The position numbers and the translations under genes are program-made. Positions 44,127-53,211 of a stretch of DNA of 64,000 nt are shown here, in pieces. The notes under the pieces are model-generated. The model saw only the letters and a list, made by a program, of their open reading frames with translations, was not told the origin of the DNA and made no database searches. This stretch comes from Saccharicrinis sp963677345 (GTDB lineage Bacteria > Bacteroidota > Bacteroidia > Bacteroidales > Marinilabiliaceae). Where the stretch lies: contig CAXXLC010000032.1 in NCBI GenBank assembly GCA_963677345.2, positions 1 through 64,000 of the forward strand, written 5' to 3'. Position 1 is the stretch's first letter. Each line of letters begins with the position of its first letter.

Positions 44127-46190
44127 ATGAATAAATGTAAATATTTACTCCTTTTGTTGCTGTGCTTAAGTGTTTCTTTAAGAGTGCAGTCGGAGGAATC
44201 TGTTCTTGATAATTTACACCGTAAACTAAAAAATGCTTCTGTACAAGAGAAAGTTGAAGTCTACAATCAATTTTCGAGGTATTATTTGACTTCAGATGCA
44301 GAAAAAGCAGTTATGTATGCTCAAAAAGCACTTCACCTGGCACAAGATTTAAATGACAAAAAAGGTGAGGCTAAGGCCTACGGAAACCTTGGGATGGGAT
44401 ATTATTTTTTGAGTGATTATGATGAACTCCTTGAGTATTATAAAAAATCTTTAAGTGCCTATAAATCCATTGGTGATCAGGAAGGTGTAAATATTTTAGC
44501 CACCACTTTTTACCGTTTAAATAAGTTTCATAAATCCCTGGATAATTATAAGCGATCACTCTTGATTCTATTGAGTGATAAAAATACTCCTGTTTCTTCA
44601 ATAGTGGATACTTATGAGAATATTGGTAATGTCTACAAAAATTTGGGCGATTACCATCTTGCCCTGGATAATTACCGCAAAGCGATAGACTTACTTGATG
44701 TTACTGATGATAAAACAACTTTGTGGAGGAATATAGGAGAGATTTATTTGTATCTGGAAGATTATGATGCTGCGCTTGAGAACTTTATCTATTTATATGA
44801 TGAGCTGATAATACGCAAAGATAATATCGGTATTAGTGAGGTTCTTAACCGTATGGCAGGTACTCTTTATTTAAAAAGAGATCTGGTCAAGGCTAAGAAA
44901 TTATTTGAACAAGCTCTTCAGCTTCAAATAACGTTAAATGATCATTTGGGATCTTCATTGTCATTATTAAACCTGGCAAAAATTGCTAAAGACCATAAGG
45001 ATTATAAGCAAGCTATTAGGAGTTTTAATAAGAGCTTAAGGTTGGCTGAGGTAATTAATAATAAGAGTGTTTTGCGTACTATTTATTATGAGTTGTCTTT
45101 AATTTATAAAGAACAGGCAAATTATAAAAAGGCCTATAAATACCAGGTTTTATATTCAGATATTTCAGACTTTTTATCGCAGGAGCAAAAAGCAGAGGAG
45201 TTTACCAATACTTTAGTAGTGCATGACCTTGAAAAAAAGACTCAAGAAAATGATATATTGCAGGCCAAAAATGAAAATTACCGACTCCGCCTGGAAAAGG
45301 AAAATCTTTCTAAGTGGCGCTTGTCATTCGGATTTACAATATTGGTAATTCTGATATTGGTTTTTATAATTTATTACAGGTACTACCTGAAAAGGGTTGA
45401 GAATAAAACTCTAGAACAGAGAATCAATGAGGCTCTTAAAAAACAGGAAGAGCAACAGCAAATCATCGTTCATCAATCCAGTTTATCCTCATTAGGAGAA
45501 TTAGCGGCAGGTATTGCTCACGAAATTAATCAACCGGTACAAAATATTTCATTGTCAGCCGAAGGTATTCAGTTTGAATTAATGGAAGACAATCCAGATC
45601 AAACATTTATAAGGCAATCTGTAAGTGAAATATTTGAGGATATTGTTCGTATCAGAGAAATAGTGGATCATATCAGGGTTTTTTCCAGTGGTCAGAAAGA
45701 AACTGTTTTTGAAAGTTTTTCGGTGTCAGATTGTGTGGAGTCGGCTATTTCTATGGTTCAACGTCAATATCAAAATCATAATATAGAGCTACAATTAAAA
45801 TTAAATTATAGAGTGCCCGAGGTTTTGGGTAACCCGCATAAAGTTGAACAGGTTATTTATAATTTGCTTTCAAATGCACGCGATGCTGTAGAAGAACGCT
45901 TTGAGAAAGATAATACTTTTAGGAAAAAGATTTCAATAAGTACAGGTTTTTTTGAAAATGAAGTGTTTATAGAGGTGAGGGATAATGGTATTGGAATTCA
46001 TCAAAACAAAAAAACAGATATATTTTTACCTTTTGTAACCAGTAAACAGCTTGGTAAAGGTACCGGGTTGGGTTTATCTATATCTTACAGCTTGATTAAC
46101 GAGATGAAAGGTCGTATTGAAGTGAAAAGCAGAGTGATGGATGGAACCAGTATGAAAGTGATTATTCCAGTTTCTGTTCATGGTGCCTGA
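44127..46190 (+). CDS. TPR-domain sensor histidine kinase
   Basis: 687 residues. Signal peptide (YLLLLLLCLSVSLRVQS), then seven or so TPR repeats (about 25-355; for example AKAYGNLGMGYYFLSDYDELLEYYKKSL), a membrane helix (about 393-417, LSFGFTILVILILVFIIYY), a short coiled coil, and the kinase core. The phosphorylated histidine is H465 in GELAAGIAHEINQP. The N-box is VEQVIYNLLSNARDAV, and the DNGIGI and GKGTGLGLSISYSLI boxes are intact. The TPRs would sense protein partners in the periplasm. It is followed 30 bp later by an NtrC-type regulator, its probable target. Confidence 0.92.
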   Translation: MNKCKYLLLLLLCLSVSLRVQSEESVLDNLHRKLKNASVQEKVEVYNQFSRYYLTSDAEKAVMYAQKALHLAQDLNDKKGEAKAYGNLGMGYYFLSDYDELLEYYKKSLSAYKSIGDQEGVNILATTFYRLNKFHKSLDNYKRSLLILLSDKNTPVSSIVDTYENIGNVYKNLGDYHLALDNYRKAIDLLDVTDDKTTLWRNIGEIYLYLEDYDAALENFIYLYDELIIRKDNIGISEVLNRMAGTLYLKRDLVKAKKLFEQALQLQITLNDHLGSSLSLLNLAKIAKDHKDYKQAIRSFNKSLRLAEVINNKSVLRTIYYELSLIYKEQANYKKAYKYQVLYSDISDFLSQEQKAEEFTNTLVVHDLEKKTQENDILQAKNENYRLRLEKENLSKWRLSFGFTILVILILVFIIYYRYYLKRVENKTLEQRINEALKKQEEQQQIIVHQSSLSSLGELAAGIAHEINQPVQNISLSAEGIQFELMEDNPDQTFIRQSVSEIFEDIVRIREIVDHIRVFSSGQKETVFESFSVSDCVESAISMVQRQYQNHNIELQLKLNYRVPEVLGNPHKVEQVIYNLLSNARDAVEERFEKDNTFRKKISISTGFFENEVFIEVRDNGIGIHQNKKTDIFLPFVTSKQLGKGTGLGLSISYSLINEMKGRIEVKSRVMDGTSMKVIIPVSVHGA

Positions 46191-46220
46191 CAATAGTGTT
46201 AATTAAATAATCATATCCAT

Positions 46221-47600
46221 ATGGATCATTTGAAAATATTAATCCTTGATGATGAAGTAAGAATTACGGAGAAACTTAAATATCATCTCGAAAAGAGAAG
46301 CTTTAATGTATATACTGCAAACACTCCAAATCAGGGTTTTGAGGTTTTAGACAGGGAACAACCCGGTATTTTAATATTGGATATTATGTTACCGGGGATG
46401 AATGGTTTGGATGTTCTTCAGAAGGTTAAAGAAAATAATCCTAATACTGAAGTTATTATGATTAGTGGTTATGGTGATATGGATATGGTGATTGAAGCTA
46501 TGCGTAAGGGTGCGTCTGATTTTATTCGTAAACCTTTTCAGGTCATGGATATTCAGGTGGCTGTAGAAAGAACCGGAAAGTTTGTAGAGTTACAAGCTAA
46601 ACTTGAAAAAGCCGAGAATAGAGGGTCTTTGGTTTCCAAAGAGTTGGAGGGAATGATTGAAAAGGATTTTATAGGCGAAAGTGAAGCGATAAAAAGAGTA
46701 TTGAAAATAGCGTTAAAGGCTGCAAAGGATAAGGATGTTAATGTACTGGTTACCGGTGAAAATGGAACTGGTAAAGAAATCATCGCCAGGATTATTCATT
46801 ATGGCAGTCCCAGGAAGGAAGCTTTTTTTGCCCCGGTAAATAGCTCTGCTATCCCTTCTTCTTTGCTGGAAAGTGAATTTTTTGGTCATGCTAAAGGTGC
46901 ATTTACTGACGCCAAGGAAGATAAAAAAGGTTATTTTCAAATGGCCAGCAATGGGACTTTGTTTTTAGACGAGATAGCAGATATGTCATTTTCATTGCAG
47001 GCTAAGCTATTGCGTGCTATTGAGGAAAATAAAATCAAAAGAGTTGGTAGTAACAAAGAAATAGATGTAGATGTAAGGATAATTTCTGCTACCAATAAAA
47101 ATATAGAATCGTTAATTGAACAGGATAAGTTCAGGATTGATTTGTATCACCGGATTAATACCATAGAAATTCATATTCCGCCTTTGCGTGAGAGACCCGA
47201 GGATATAAAGCCGTTGCTAAATCATTTTGTGAAATCTATCTCAAAGAAGAAGAACATTGCTATGCCCTCTGTATCCAAAGAGTTGATGAAAAAATTACAG
47301 TCTTATTCTTTTCCCGGTAATGTTAGGGAGTTAAGAAATATGGTAGAGCGTGCCTTGATACTTTTTGAAGGAGATGTTTTGTTGCCTGAGGATTTTCCTT
47401 TAAAAGGTGAAACCAAGAGTAATGAAGTTTATTCAGGTACACTTTGCCTGGATGCGCATGAAAAGGCCTTAATTATTAAAGCCTTAAAACGTTGTGATTT
47501 TAATCAGACACAAGCAGCAGAACTCTTATGTATCTCAAGAGATGCGATTAAAAGAAAAATAAAAAAGTTTGATATTTCAATAGATAAGCAAATAGTTTGA
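46221..47600 (+). CDS. NtrC-type response regulator with a variant GAFTDA loop
   Basis: 459 residues. Receiver domain (about 1-120) with phospho-site D54 (LILDIMLPG). AAA+ domain (about 150-385) with Walker A GENGTGKE, Walker B LFLDEI and sensor motifs (RIISATNKNIESL, FRIDLYHRINTIEIHIPPLRERPEDI). C-terminal Fis-type HTH (FNQTQAAELLCISRDAIKRKIKKF). The sigma-54 contact loop, normally GAFTGA, reads GAFTDA (residues 226-231, D230). It likely activates sigma-54 promoters on a signal from the kinase upstream, although the loop change may weaken or alter that contact. Confidence 0.93.
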   Translation: MDHLKILILDDEVRITEKLKYHLEKRSFNVYTANTPNQGFEVLDREQPGILILDIMLPGMNGLDVLQKVKENNPNTEVIMISGYGDMDMVIEAMRKGASDFIRKPFQVMDIQVAVERTGKFVELQAKLEKAENRGSLVSKELEGMIEKDFIGESEAIKRVLKIALKAAKDKDVNVLVTGENGTGKEIIARIIHYGSPRKEAFFAPVNSSAIPSSLLESEFFGHAKGAFTDAKEDKKGYFQMASNGTLFLDEIADMSFSLQAKLLRAIEENKIKRVGSNKEIDVDVRIISATNKNIESLIEQDKFRIDLYHRINTIEIHIPPLRERPEDIKPLLNHFVKSISKKKNIAMPSVSKELMKKLQSYSFPGNVRELRNMVERALILFEGDVLLPEDFPLKGETKSNEVYSGTLCLDAHEKALIIKALKRCDFNQTQAAELLCISRDAIKRKIKKFDISIDKQIV

Positions 47601-47714
47601 TGTTTTTATAGTAAAGTAAAAACCCATTATGCCTGTAATTACAGTAACATTGCTTGTTTTATTCTCTTGTTACATAAATTTCTTTTTATATAGCATTAGT
47701 TTTAATTAATAGTA

Positions 47715-47722
47715 TATATTTG
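47715..47722 (+). promoter_or_regulatory. -7 box TATATTTG of the cobalamin riboswitch operon
   Basis: Fits TAnnTTTG and sits immediately before the riboswitch. The predicted transcript would begin near 47729, inside or just before the first stem. The -33 element is not well conserved. Confidence 0.6.
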
Positions 47723-47724
47723 CA

Positions 47725-47892
47725 CCTGCTAGGTGGAATTTTCTTATTCAAAGGAAATCCTTAATATGGGAATCCCGTTAAATTCGGGAGCTGTACCCGC
47801 AGCCGTAAGCTTTACTAAAGTTCTTATCTCTCAGGCCACTGTTCTTTTCTGAATGGGAAGGCGATAAGATAAAGCAAGCCGGAAGACCTGCC
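47725..47892 (+). promoter_or_regulatory. Cobalamin (AdoCbl) riboswitch
   Basis: Consensus blocks in order: CTGCTAGGTGG, GGGAATCCCGTTAAATTCGG, GAGCTGTACCCGCAGCCGTAA, the B12-box-like GGCCACTG, GGGAAGGCG and the closing AGCCGGAAGACCTGCC. It stands at the head of the cobalt uptake operon, 236 bp before cbiX, where a ligand would switch expression off. A GCTTT...AAAGC hairpin (about 47910-47930) may belong to the expression platform. Confidence 0.93.
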
Positions 47893-48128
47893 ATAGCTGA
47901 TATAACAATGCTTTCGGGATAAAAGCTAAAATGATTTCCATATCAGAATTCATTTAAACTTTTATGAATCAGTATGCCACTGTGTTTTCTATTGGTTAGC
48001 TGGGTCTTTAGCATTGCAATAATTCATCCTGGATTATGTATTCATATACCTTGATTTAAAGCTGTTTTTGAGCTTCATAGGTTTTTAATGCATATTTCAT
48101 GTATAACTCGTTTTTTAAAACAAATGAT

Positions 48129-48500
48129 ATGCAAAAGCAGTCGGTTATTATTTTAGGTCATGGTAGCAAGTCGAAAGATGCCATCGAAGATTTTAATTAT
48201 GTTGTAGAAATCACTAAAAATAAAAGTGATCATCATAACGTATTTGGTGCACATATGGAGATGGCAAAACCTTCACTTGAGGATATTGTTGAAACAATTT
48301 ACCAGCAAGGGGGAGTGGAAATCATTATTATTCCTTATTTTTTATTCAATGGAAATCACATTAAACAGGATATCCCCGCTAAAATTGATGTTTTAAAAGT
48401 CAAATATCCTCAGTTGAAGATTAGGTTTGGAACACCAATAGGAAAAGAACCTCTGATGGCTGAATTGATCCTCAAAAAGGTAAAAGAACTAAGTGTCTGA
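48129..48500 (+). CDS. cbiX: Short sirohydrochlorin cobaltochelatase CbiX
   Basis: 123 residues from the preferred start MQKQSVIILGHGSKSKD. An upstream ATG at 48099 adds ten residues that do not look conserved. The N-terminal metal histidine lies in ILGHGS, followed by GAHMEMAKPSLEDIV and the second metal site IIIIPYFLFNGNHIKQDIP. This is the small single-domain CbiX that works as a dimer, inserting cobalt into sirohydrochlorin for anaerobic cobalamin synthesis. The stop overlaps the cbiM start by one base. Confidence 0.92.
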   Translation: MQKQSVIILGHGSKSKDAIEDFNYVVEITKNKSDHHNVFGAHMEMAKPSLEDIVETIYQQGGVEIIIIPYFLFNGNHIKQDIPAKIDVLKVKYPQLKIRFGTPIGKEPLMAELILKKVKELSV

Positions 48501-49219
48501 TGAAACGAATAATCTATTCAAGCTTGTTTTTATTTTGTCCGTTCTCTTTATTTGCTATGCATATCGCAGAAGGTTTCCTTCCTGTAGAGTGGGTGATCTT
48601 TTGGGCAGTATTGTTTATCCCCTTCCTGGTAGCAGGTTTGAAAAGAGTTAGGATACTGACGGAAGATAATACGAAGATAAAATTGCTATATGCAGTAGTG
48701 GGAGCCTTTGTGTTTGTTTTATCATCTCTAAAGTTGCCTTCCGTAGCAGGAAGTAGCTCGCACCTTACTGGTGTAGCATTAGGTGCTGTTTTATTCGGTG
48801 CTTCAAGTATGTCGGTAGTGGGACTGGTTGTTTTGCTATTTCAGGCTTTATTGCTAGCTCATGGAGGGCTCACTACGCTTGGTGCTAATGCAGTTTCAAT
48901 GTCTGTAGTGGGAGCCTTTGTTGCTGTAGGAGGCTTTAATGCCTGCAGGAAACTCAGGTTATCACAAAGTGTTAGTGTTTTTCTTGCAGCTTTCATTTCT
49001 GATTTATCGGTATATATCTGTACATCGTTTCAACTGGCATTAGCGTTTCAAACAGCAACTTCTTCTGTTTTTGACAATATGATCAAATTTATGTCTGTAT
49101 TTGTAGTCACACAATTGCCTCTTGCAATTGCTGAAGGTGTGCTGACCGTTGTATTATTTAAGTTGATACTTAAGTACAACAGATCAGAGGTGGCTTTACT
49201 TAATCCCAAAATACAATGA
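48500..49219 (+). CDS. cbiM: Cobalt ECF transporter substrate-binding protein CbiM
   Basis: 239 residues, membrane protein with five or six helices. A signal-like N-terminus precedes MHIAEGFLP, the motif in which the mature N-terminal Met-His binds Co(II). Conserved GSSSHLTGVALGAVLFG and LLLAHGGLTTLGANAVSMSVVGAF follow. It works with CbiN, CbiQ and CbiO. The start overlaps cbiX; the stop overlaps cbiN by four bases. Confidence 0.94.
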   Translation: MKRIIYSSLFLFCPFSLFAMHIAEGFLPVEWVIFWAVLFIPFLVAGLKRVRILTEDNTKIKLLYAVVGAFVFVLSSLKLPSVAGSSSHLTGVALGAVLFGASSMSVVGLVVLLFQALLLAHGGLTTLGANAVSMSVVGAFVAVGGFNACRKLRLSQSVSVFLAAFISDLSVYICTSFQLALAFQTATSSVFDNMIKFMSVFVVTQLPLAIAEGVLTVVLFKLILKYNRSEVALLNPKIQ

Positions 49220-49509
49220 AAAATAAGAAGATATATACCGCATTTATTTTTTTGTTTGCAATATTTATTCTCGTATTACAGGTTTCTATGGTTCAGTTTT
49301 TTCCTGATCATCAGGGGACTGATGATAAATCTGTGGAGCTTATCTTGAAAATTTCACCCAATTATAAGCCATGGTTTTCAAATATATGGAAACCCCAAAA
49401 CGATTTCACCGAGAAACTTATCTTTTTTATTCAGGCAAGTTTGGGAGTGGGGATCATTGTTTTTTACGTTTTAAAACAAAGAAGGAATGCTAATAAGCAG
49501 CAAAAATGA
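49216..49509 (+). CDS. cbiN: Cobalt transport auxiliary protein CbiN
   Basis: 97 residues: helix 1 (AFIFLFAIFILVLQVSMVQFF), an extracytoplasmic loop with the family motif GTDDKSVELILKISPNYKPW followed by FSNIWKP, and helix 2 (LIFFIQASLGVGIIVFYVL). It helps load cobalt onto CbiM. Overlaps both neighbours by four bases. Confidence 0.92.
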   Translation: MKNKKIYTAFIFLFAIFILVLQVSMVQFFPDHQGTDDKSVELILKISPNYKPWFSNIWKPQNDFTEKLIFFIQASLGVGIIVFYVLKQRRNANKQQK

Positions 49510-50276
49510 TTATTGAGGAGCTATATAATCACACTCATAAATTAGCAGATGTGCCTATGGTTGTCAGGAGTTTTTATATTTTTCCTGCACTTATTGGTGT
49601 TTTGTTCTTTAATTCTGTGGTGTTTAATTTAAATTTGATAGTCATCTTTTTACTACTAACTTTATTTATTACCAGGATTCAGGTTCGTAAAGTATTAAGG
49701 CTTTATTCTATTCCGTTGGTGTTTATTGCTTTCGGCTGCTTGACTATTGCTTCTTCTTTTGACAGTATTAAACCTTTTATTTCCATAGGTCATTTTCATT
49801 TGGGCTTTGATAGAGAAAATGTCAAGTTGGCTCTTTTCATTTTTTCAAGGAGTATAGCGATTGTATGTATCGTATTCTTTGGTCTTTTGACCCATACTGT
49901 TTCAGAAATTGCTACAAGCATGAAGTTTATAGGATTACCTCATTTATTTATAGAAATATTTATACTAACCTATAAATTTATTATCAACCTTGCCTACATT
50001 TCAAAGGAGATGTATACAGCACAGCTGTCGAGACAGGGGTACATGAATAAACGAAATAATATAAGCTCCTTTACCTGTCTTTTATCAGGAATATTTCGAC
50101 GTGCAATACAGCAGGCAAATTATTTGGCCATAGCTATTGATGCACGTTCGGGCGGTAATAGTTTTTGTTTTGTAAGTAAAGAAAAAAGCTTTAAAAAACA
50201 GCAACTGATTAGTCCGGCTCTACTATTGTTGCTGTTGGTGGTTTTGTTTTTAATAGAAAGAAGGTATGGAAAATAA
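49506..50276 (+). CDS. cbiQ: Cobalt ECF transporter T component CbiQ
   Basis: 256 residues with four to six membrane helices and the cytoplasmic coupling motifs AIDARSGG and KEMYTAQLSRQGYMNKRN, which dock the ATPase. Its stop overlaps the cbiO start by 11 bases. Confidence 0.93.
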   Translation: MIIEELYNHTHKLADVPMVVRSFYIFPALIGVLFFNSVVFNLNLIVIFLLLTLFITRIQVRKVLRLYSIPLVFIAFGCLTIASSFDSIKPFISIGHFHLGFDRENVKLALFIFSRSIAIVCIVFFGLLTHTVSEIATSMKFIGLPHLFIEIFILTYKFIINLAYISKEMYTAQLSRQGYMNKRNNISSFTCLLSGIFRRAIQQANYLAIAIDARSGGNSFCFVSKEKSFKKQQLISPALLLLLLVVLFLIERRYGK

Positions 50277-51156
50277 TATTGTTTCAATGAGTAACGTCAG
50301 TTACAGGTATCCAACAGGTAAATTGGCATTAAAATCTGTCAGTCTTTCATTACCAAAAGGTAAGAAAATTGCTCTCTTAGGAGGTAATGGAGCCGGAAAA
50401 TCTACACTGATGCTTTTGTTAAATGGTATTCTTAAACCTACCGAGGGAAATCTTTTATTTGATGATGAAAAAATAATATACACCAAAAAGGTATTGCGAT
50501 TATTGCGGTCTAAAGTAGGCTTGGTTTTTCAGGATTCAGATCATCAGCTTATTGCTCCATCTGTATATGAAGAGATTTCTTTTGGTTTGTATAATTTAAG
50601 TAAGGATAAAGTGTGGGTAAGAAAAAAAACGGATGAGGTTATAGATTCTTTTTGCCTGCATGAACTCAGTGAAAGGCCTCCTCATGAACTTAGTGCAGGT
50701 CAAAAGAAGAGAGTTTGTTTGGCATCAGTTCTGGCAATGGAGCCTGAATTACTGGTTTGTGATGAACCTACATCAAATCTTGACCCTCTGAATTCAAAGT
50801 TAACCATTGACTATTTAAATCAATTAAACAAGCAGGGAAAAACAATTTTAATGGCAACACACGATGTTAATCTGGCCTATGAATGGGCAAACCATATTGT
50901 GATATTAAAAGAAGGAGTAGTGGTTTGTCAGGGTAACCCTAAAGAAGTATTTAGTAAGCAAAAGCTGGTTGTCAACTCGTGCCTCGAATTGCCATTTATC
51001 GTGGAAACAGTATCTGCTTTATTTCCTGCACTTAAAGATTGTGATTTTCCTGATAATATGAAAGAATTACAGGAGCTGTTAAGACAAAAACTTTACCAAA
51101 AAAAGATAGAGTTTGAAGTGCAAACTGAGTCGGGAAAAGAGTATTTGACAATTTAA
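50266..51156 (+). CDS. cbiO: Cobalt ECF transporter ATPase CbiO
   Basis: 296 residues, ABC ATPase: Walker A GGNGAGKSTL, Q-loop LVFQDSDHQLIAPSVYEEISFG, signature LSAGQKKRVCLA, Walker B LLVCDEPTSNLDP and switch ATHDVNLAYEWA. Energises cobalt uptake. The C-terminal tail (about 230-296) is typical of CbiO. It ends 25 bp before cysG. Confidence 0.95.
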   Translation: MENNIVSMSNVSYRYPTGKLALKSVSLSLPKGKKIALLGGNGAGKSTLMLLLNGILKPTEGNLLFDDEKIIYTKKVLRLLRSKVGLVFQDSDHQLIAPSVYEEISFGLYNLSKDKVWVRKKTDEVIDSFCLHELSERPPHELSAGQKKRVCLASVLAMEPELLVCDEPTSNLDPLNSKLTIDYLNQLNKQGKTILMATHDVNLAYEWANHIVILKEGVVVCQGNPKEVFSKQKLVVNSCLELPFIVETVSALFPALKDCDFPDNMKELQELLRQKLYQKKIEFEVQTESGKEYLTI

Positions 51157-51181
51157 TTTTAATTACAGATATCATAAAAAA

Positions 51182-52378
51182 ATGAATTACTTACCTATTT
51201 CAATTAATATAAAAAACAAAAAAGTACTGATTGTTGGAGGAGGCAATGTTGCATTAAAAAAATTAAAAGGTATCATTCCATTTGTAAACAATATTACAGT
51301 ACTATCAACAGGTTTTTGCGATGATATTTCCAACTTTAAGCAAATTGAAAAGATAAAAGATTGTTATAAAAAAGAATATTTAAAGGATGTATTTTTAGTG
51401 TATGCGTGTACCGATTCATCAGCAGTAAATAAGCAGGTTTTAATCGATGCTGAAGATTTAGGTGTATTGTGTAATCGTACAGATAAATCTGAGGAATCAC
51501 ATTTTCATTCTGCCGCTATTGTAGAGACTGAAGAAATGATTTTGGGTGTCAATTCTAAAAATAAGCAGTATAAAAAATTGGTTTCTTTTAAAAATGAACT
51601 TCAGTTTTATTTTAATGAAAAAGAAAAGTTCTTACAAAATAAGCAAGAGCAAAAAGGTAAAGTTTACCTGGTTGGTTTTGGTCCCGGTAACCCTGATCTG
51701 TTAACCTTAAAGGGCGAAAAGCTCTTAATGCAGGCTGATATAATATTTTACGACGATTTGTTAGATGCTGATGCTTTAGCAAAATATTCCGGGGAGAAGG
51801 TATATGTGGGTAAGCGCAGGGGAAATCACAGTAAAGAACAAAATGAAATTAACGAGGTCTTATTTCAGGCTGCCAGCAAAGGAAAAATGGTGGTCCGGTT
51901 AAAAGGAGGAGACCCTCTTATTTTTGGAAGAGGAAGTGAAGAAAAGTTTTATCTTGAAGAAAGAGGGATAGCAACAGAAATTATTCCGGGGATAAGTTCA
52001 GCTATTGCAGCAGCTTCATATGGTAATATTCCCCTAACACACCGAGGTATTTCATCATCAGTAGCTTTTGGAACTGCTCATGGAAAAAATAGTTATAGGA
52101 TACTTGAATCTGATACTTCAGTTTACTATATGGGAGCTAAAAATATTGTAGAAATAGCCCAAAAGTATTTAGATAAGGGATATTCATCAGATTATCCTGT
52201 GGGACTGGTTCATAATGTCAGTATGCCGAATCAGAAAGTGATTAAAACAAATATTACAGAATTAGCCAATGGAAAGGTTTGTATTGAAAGTCCTGTAATC
52301 TCTATTTTTGGCCATACGGTAAATTACCAATCTGTTCTTCGGGATAGCCAAGCCAATTGTGAGGTTGATAACAAATAA
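51182..52378 (+). CDS. cysG: Siroheme synthase CysG: precorrin-2 dehydrogenase fused to uroporphyrinogen-III methyltransferase
   Basis: 398 residues. The N-terminal part (about 1-150) is the NAD-binding precorrin-2 dehydrogenase (KKVLIVGGGNVALKK, FLVYACTDSSAVNKQV, SHFHSAAIVE). The C-terminal part (about 158-395) is the SAM-dependent methyltransferase (VYLVGFGPGNPDLLTLKGEK, VVRLKGGDPLIFGRGSEE, PGISSAIAAASYGNIPLTHRG). It is shorter than the 457 residues of E. coli CysG. It makes precorrin-2 and sirohydrochlorin, the substrate of CbiX, so the operon joins metal uptake to the first corrin steps. The siroheme chelatase function is uncertain. Confidence 0.93.
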   Translation: MNYLPISINIKNKKVLIVGGGNVALKKLKGIIPFVNNITVLSTGFCDDISNFKQIEKIKDCYKKEYLKDVFLVYACTDSSAVNKQVLIDAEDLGVLCNRTDKSEESHFHSAAIVETEEMILGVNSKNKQYKKLVSFKNELQFYFNEKEKFLQNKQEQKGKVYLVGFGPGNPDLLTLKGEKLLMQADIIFYDDLLDADALAKYSGEKVYVGKRRGNHSKEQNEINEVLFQAASKGKMVVRLKGGDPLIFGRGSEEKFYLEERGIATEIIPGISSAIAAASYGNIPLTHRGISSSVAFGTAHGKNSYRILESDTSVYYMGAKNIVEIAQKYLDKGYSSDYPVGLVHNVSMPNQKVIKTNITELANGKVCIESPVISIFGHTVNYQSVLRDSQANCEVDNK

Positions 52379-52425
52379 TATCCGCTTGCTTTATGAAATT
52401 ATAATTACCACTCTTTATGTATCCC

Positions 52426-53088
52426 TTACCACTGTACAGGTTCCAGTCCTTTACTTAATAAATACGTATTGGTTTTACTAAAGTGTTTGTTGCCTGAAAA
52501 ACCTCTGTGAGCCGACAGTGGTGAAGGATGTGGCGATTTTAAGATATAATGTTTTGATTCATCAATAAAAACAGATTTTTTACCTGCATAAGCACCCCAT
52601 AAAAGAAATACAATATTTTCTTTTTCTTTCGACAGGTGTTTAATGACGCTATCTGTAAATTCCTCCCATCCCCTTTTTTGATGCGATCCGGCCTGGTGAG
52701 CTCTTACTGTTAAAGTTGCATTGAGTAATAAAACGCCCTGCCTGGCCCAGCGTTCAAGATTCCCGCTTGAAGGAGGAGTAACGCCGCAATCGTTTTGTAT
52801 CTCTTTGTAAATATTAACTAAAGAAGGAGGTGTTTTTATGCCGTCGTTAACAGAGAAGCATAAGCCATGAGCTTGATTAATATCGTGGTAAGGGTCTTGA
52901 CCCAGAATGACCACCCTGGTTTTTTCTAATGGACATAAATTAAAGGCATTAAATATTTTTTCTGCCGGTGGAAAAATTGTCTGTGACTTGTATTCCTCAT
53001 TTATAAATAGAACAAGATTTTTAAAATATGTTTTTTCAAATTCCTCATGCAGTAGGTTTTTCCAGCCATCTTCAATTCTAAGCTCCAT
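52426..53088 (-). CDS. ung: Uracil-DNA glycosylase (family 1)
   Basis: 220 residues. Water-activating loop VVILGQDPYHDINQAHGLCFS, then VLLLNATLTV and the DNA-binding loop HPSPLSAHRGF, all intact. Removes uracil from DNA in base-excision repair. It stands convergent with the cobalamin operon and divergent from the TPR regulator. Confidence 0.96.
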   Translation of the reverse strand: MELRIEDGWKNLLHEEFEKTYFKNLVLFINEEYKSQTIFPPAEKIFNAFNLCPLEKTRVVILGQDPYHDINQAHGLCFSVNDGIKTPPSLVNIYKEIQNDCGVTPPSSGNLERWARQGVLLLNATLTVRAHQAGSHQKRGWEEFTDSVIKHLSKEKENIVFLLWGAYAGKKSVFIDESKHYILKSPHPSPLSAHRGFSGNKHFSKTNTYLLSKGLEPVQW

Positions 53089-53118
53089 AGCAATTGTTTA
53101 TCTTATTTTAGGAAGCTT

Positions 53119-53126
53119 CAAAACTA
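53119..53126 (-). promoter_or_regulatory. Candidate -7 box TAGTTTTG for ung
   Basis: Fits TAnnTTTG on the minus strand, 31 bp before the ATG. The -33 element is unclear. Confidence 0.4.
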
Positions 53127-53211
53127 ATAGTTTTTGTTTTGAAAATAATGAGATTAGGAACTTTATTTTAGGTGTCATTTTATTTATTTTTACACAAAAT
53201 CCATTTAATCA

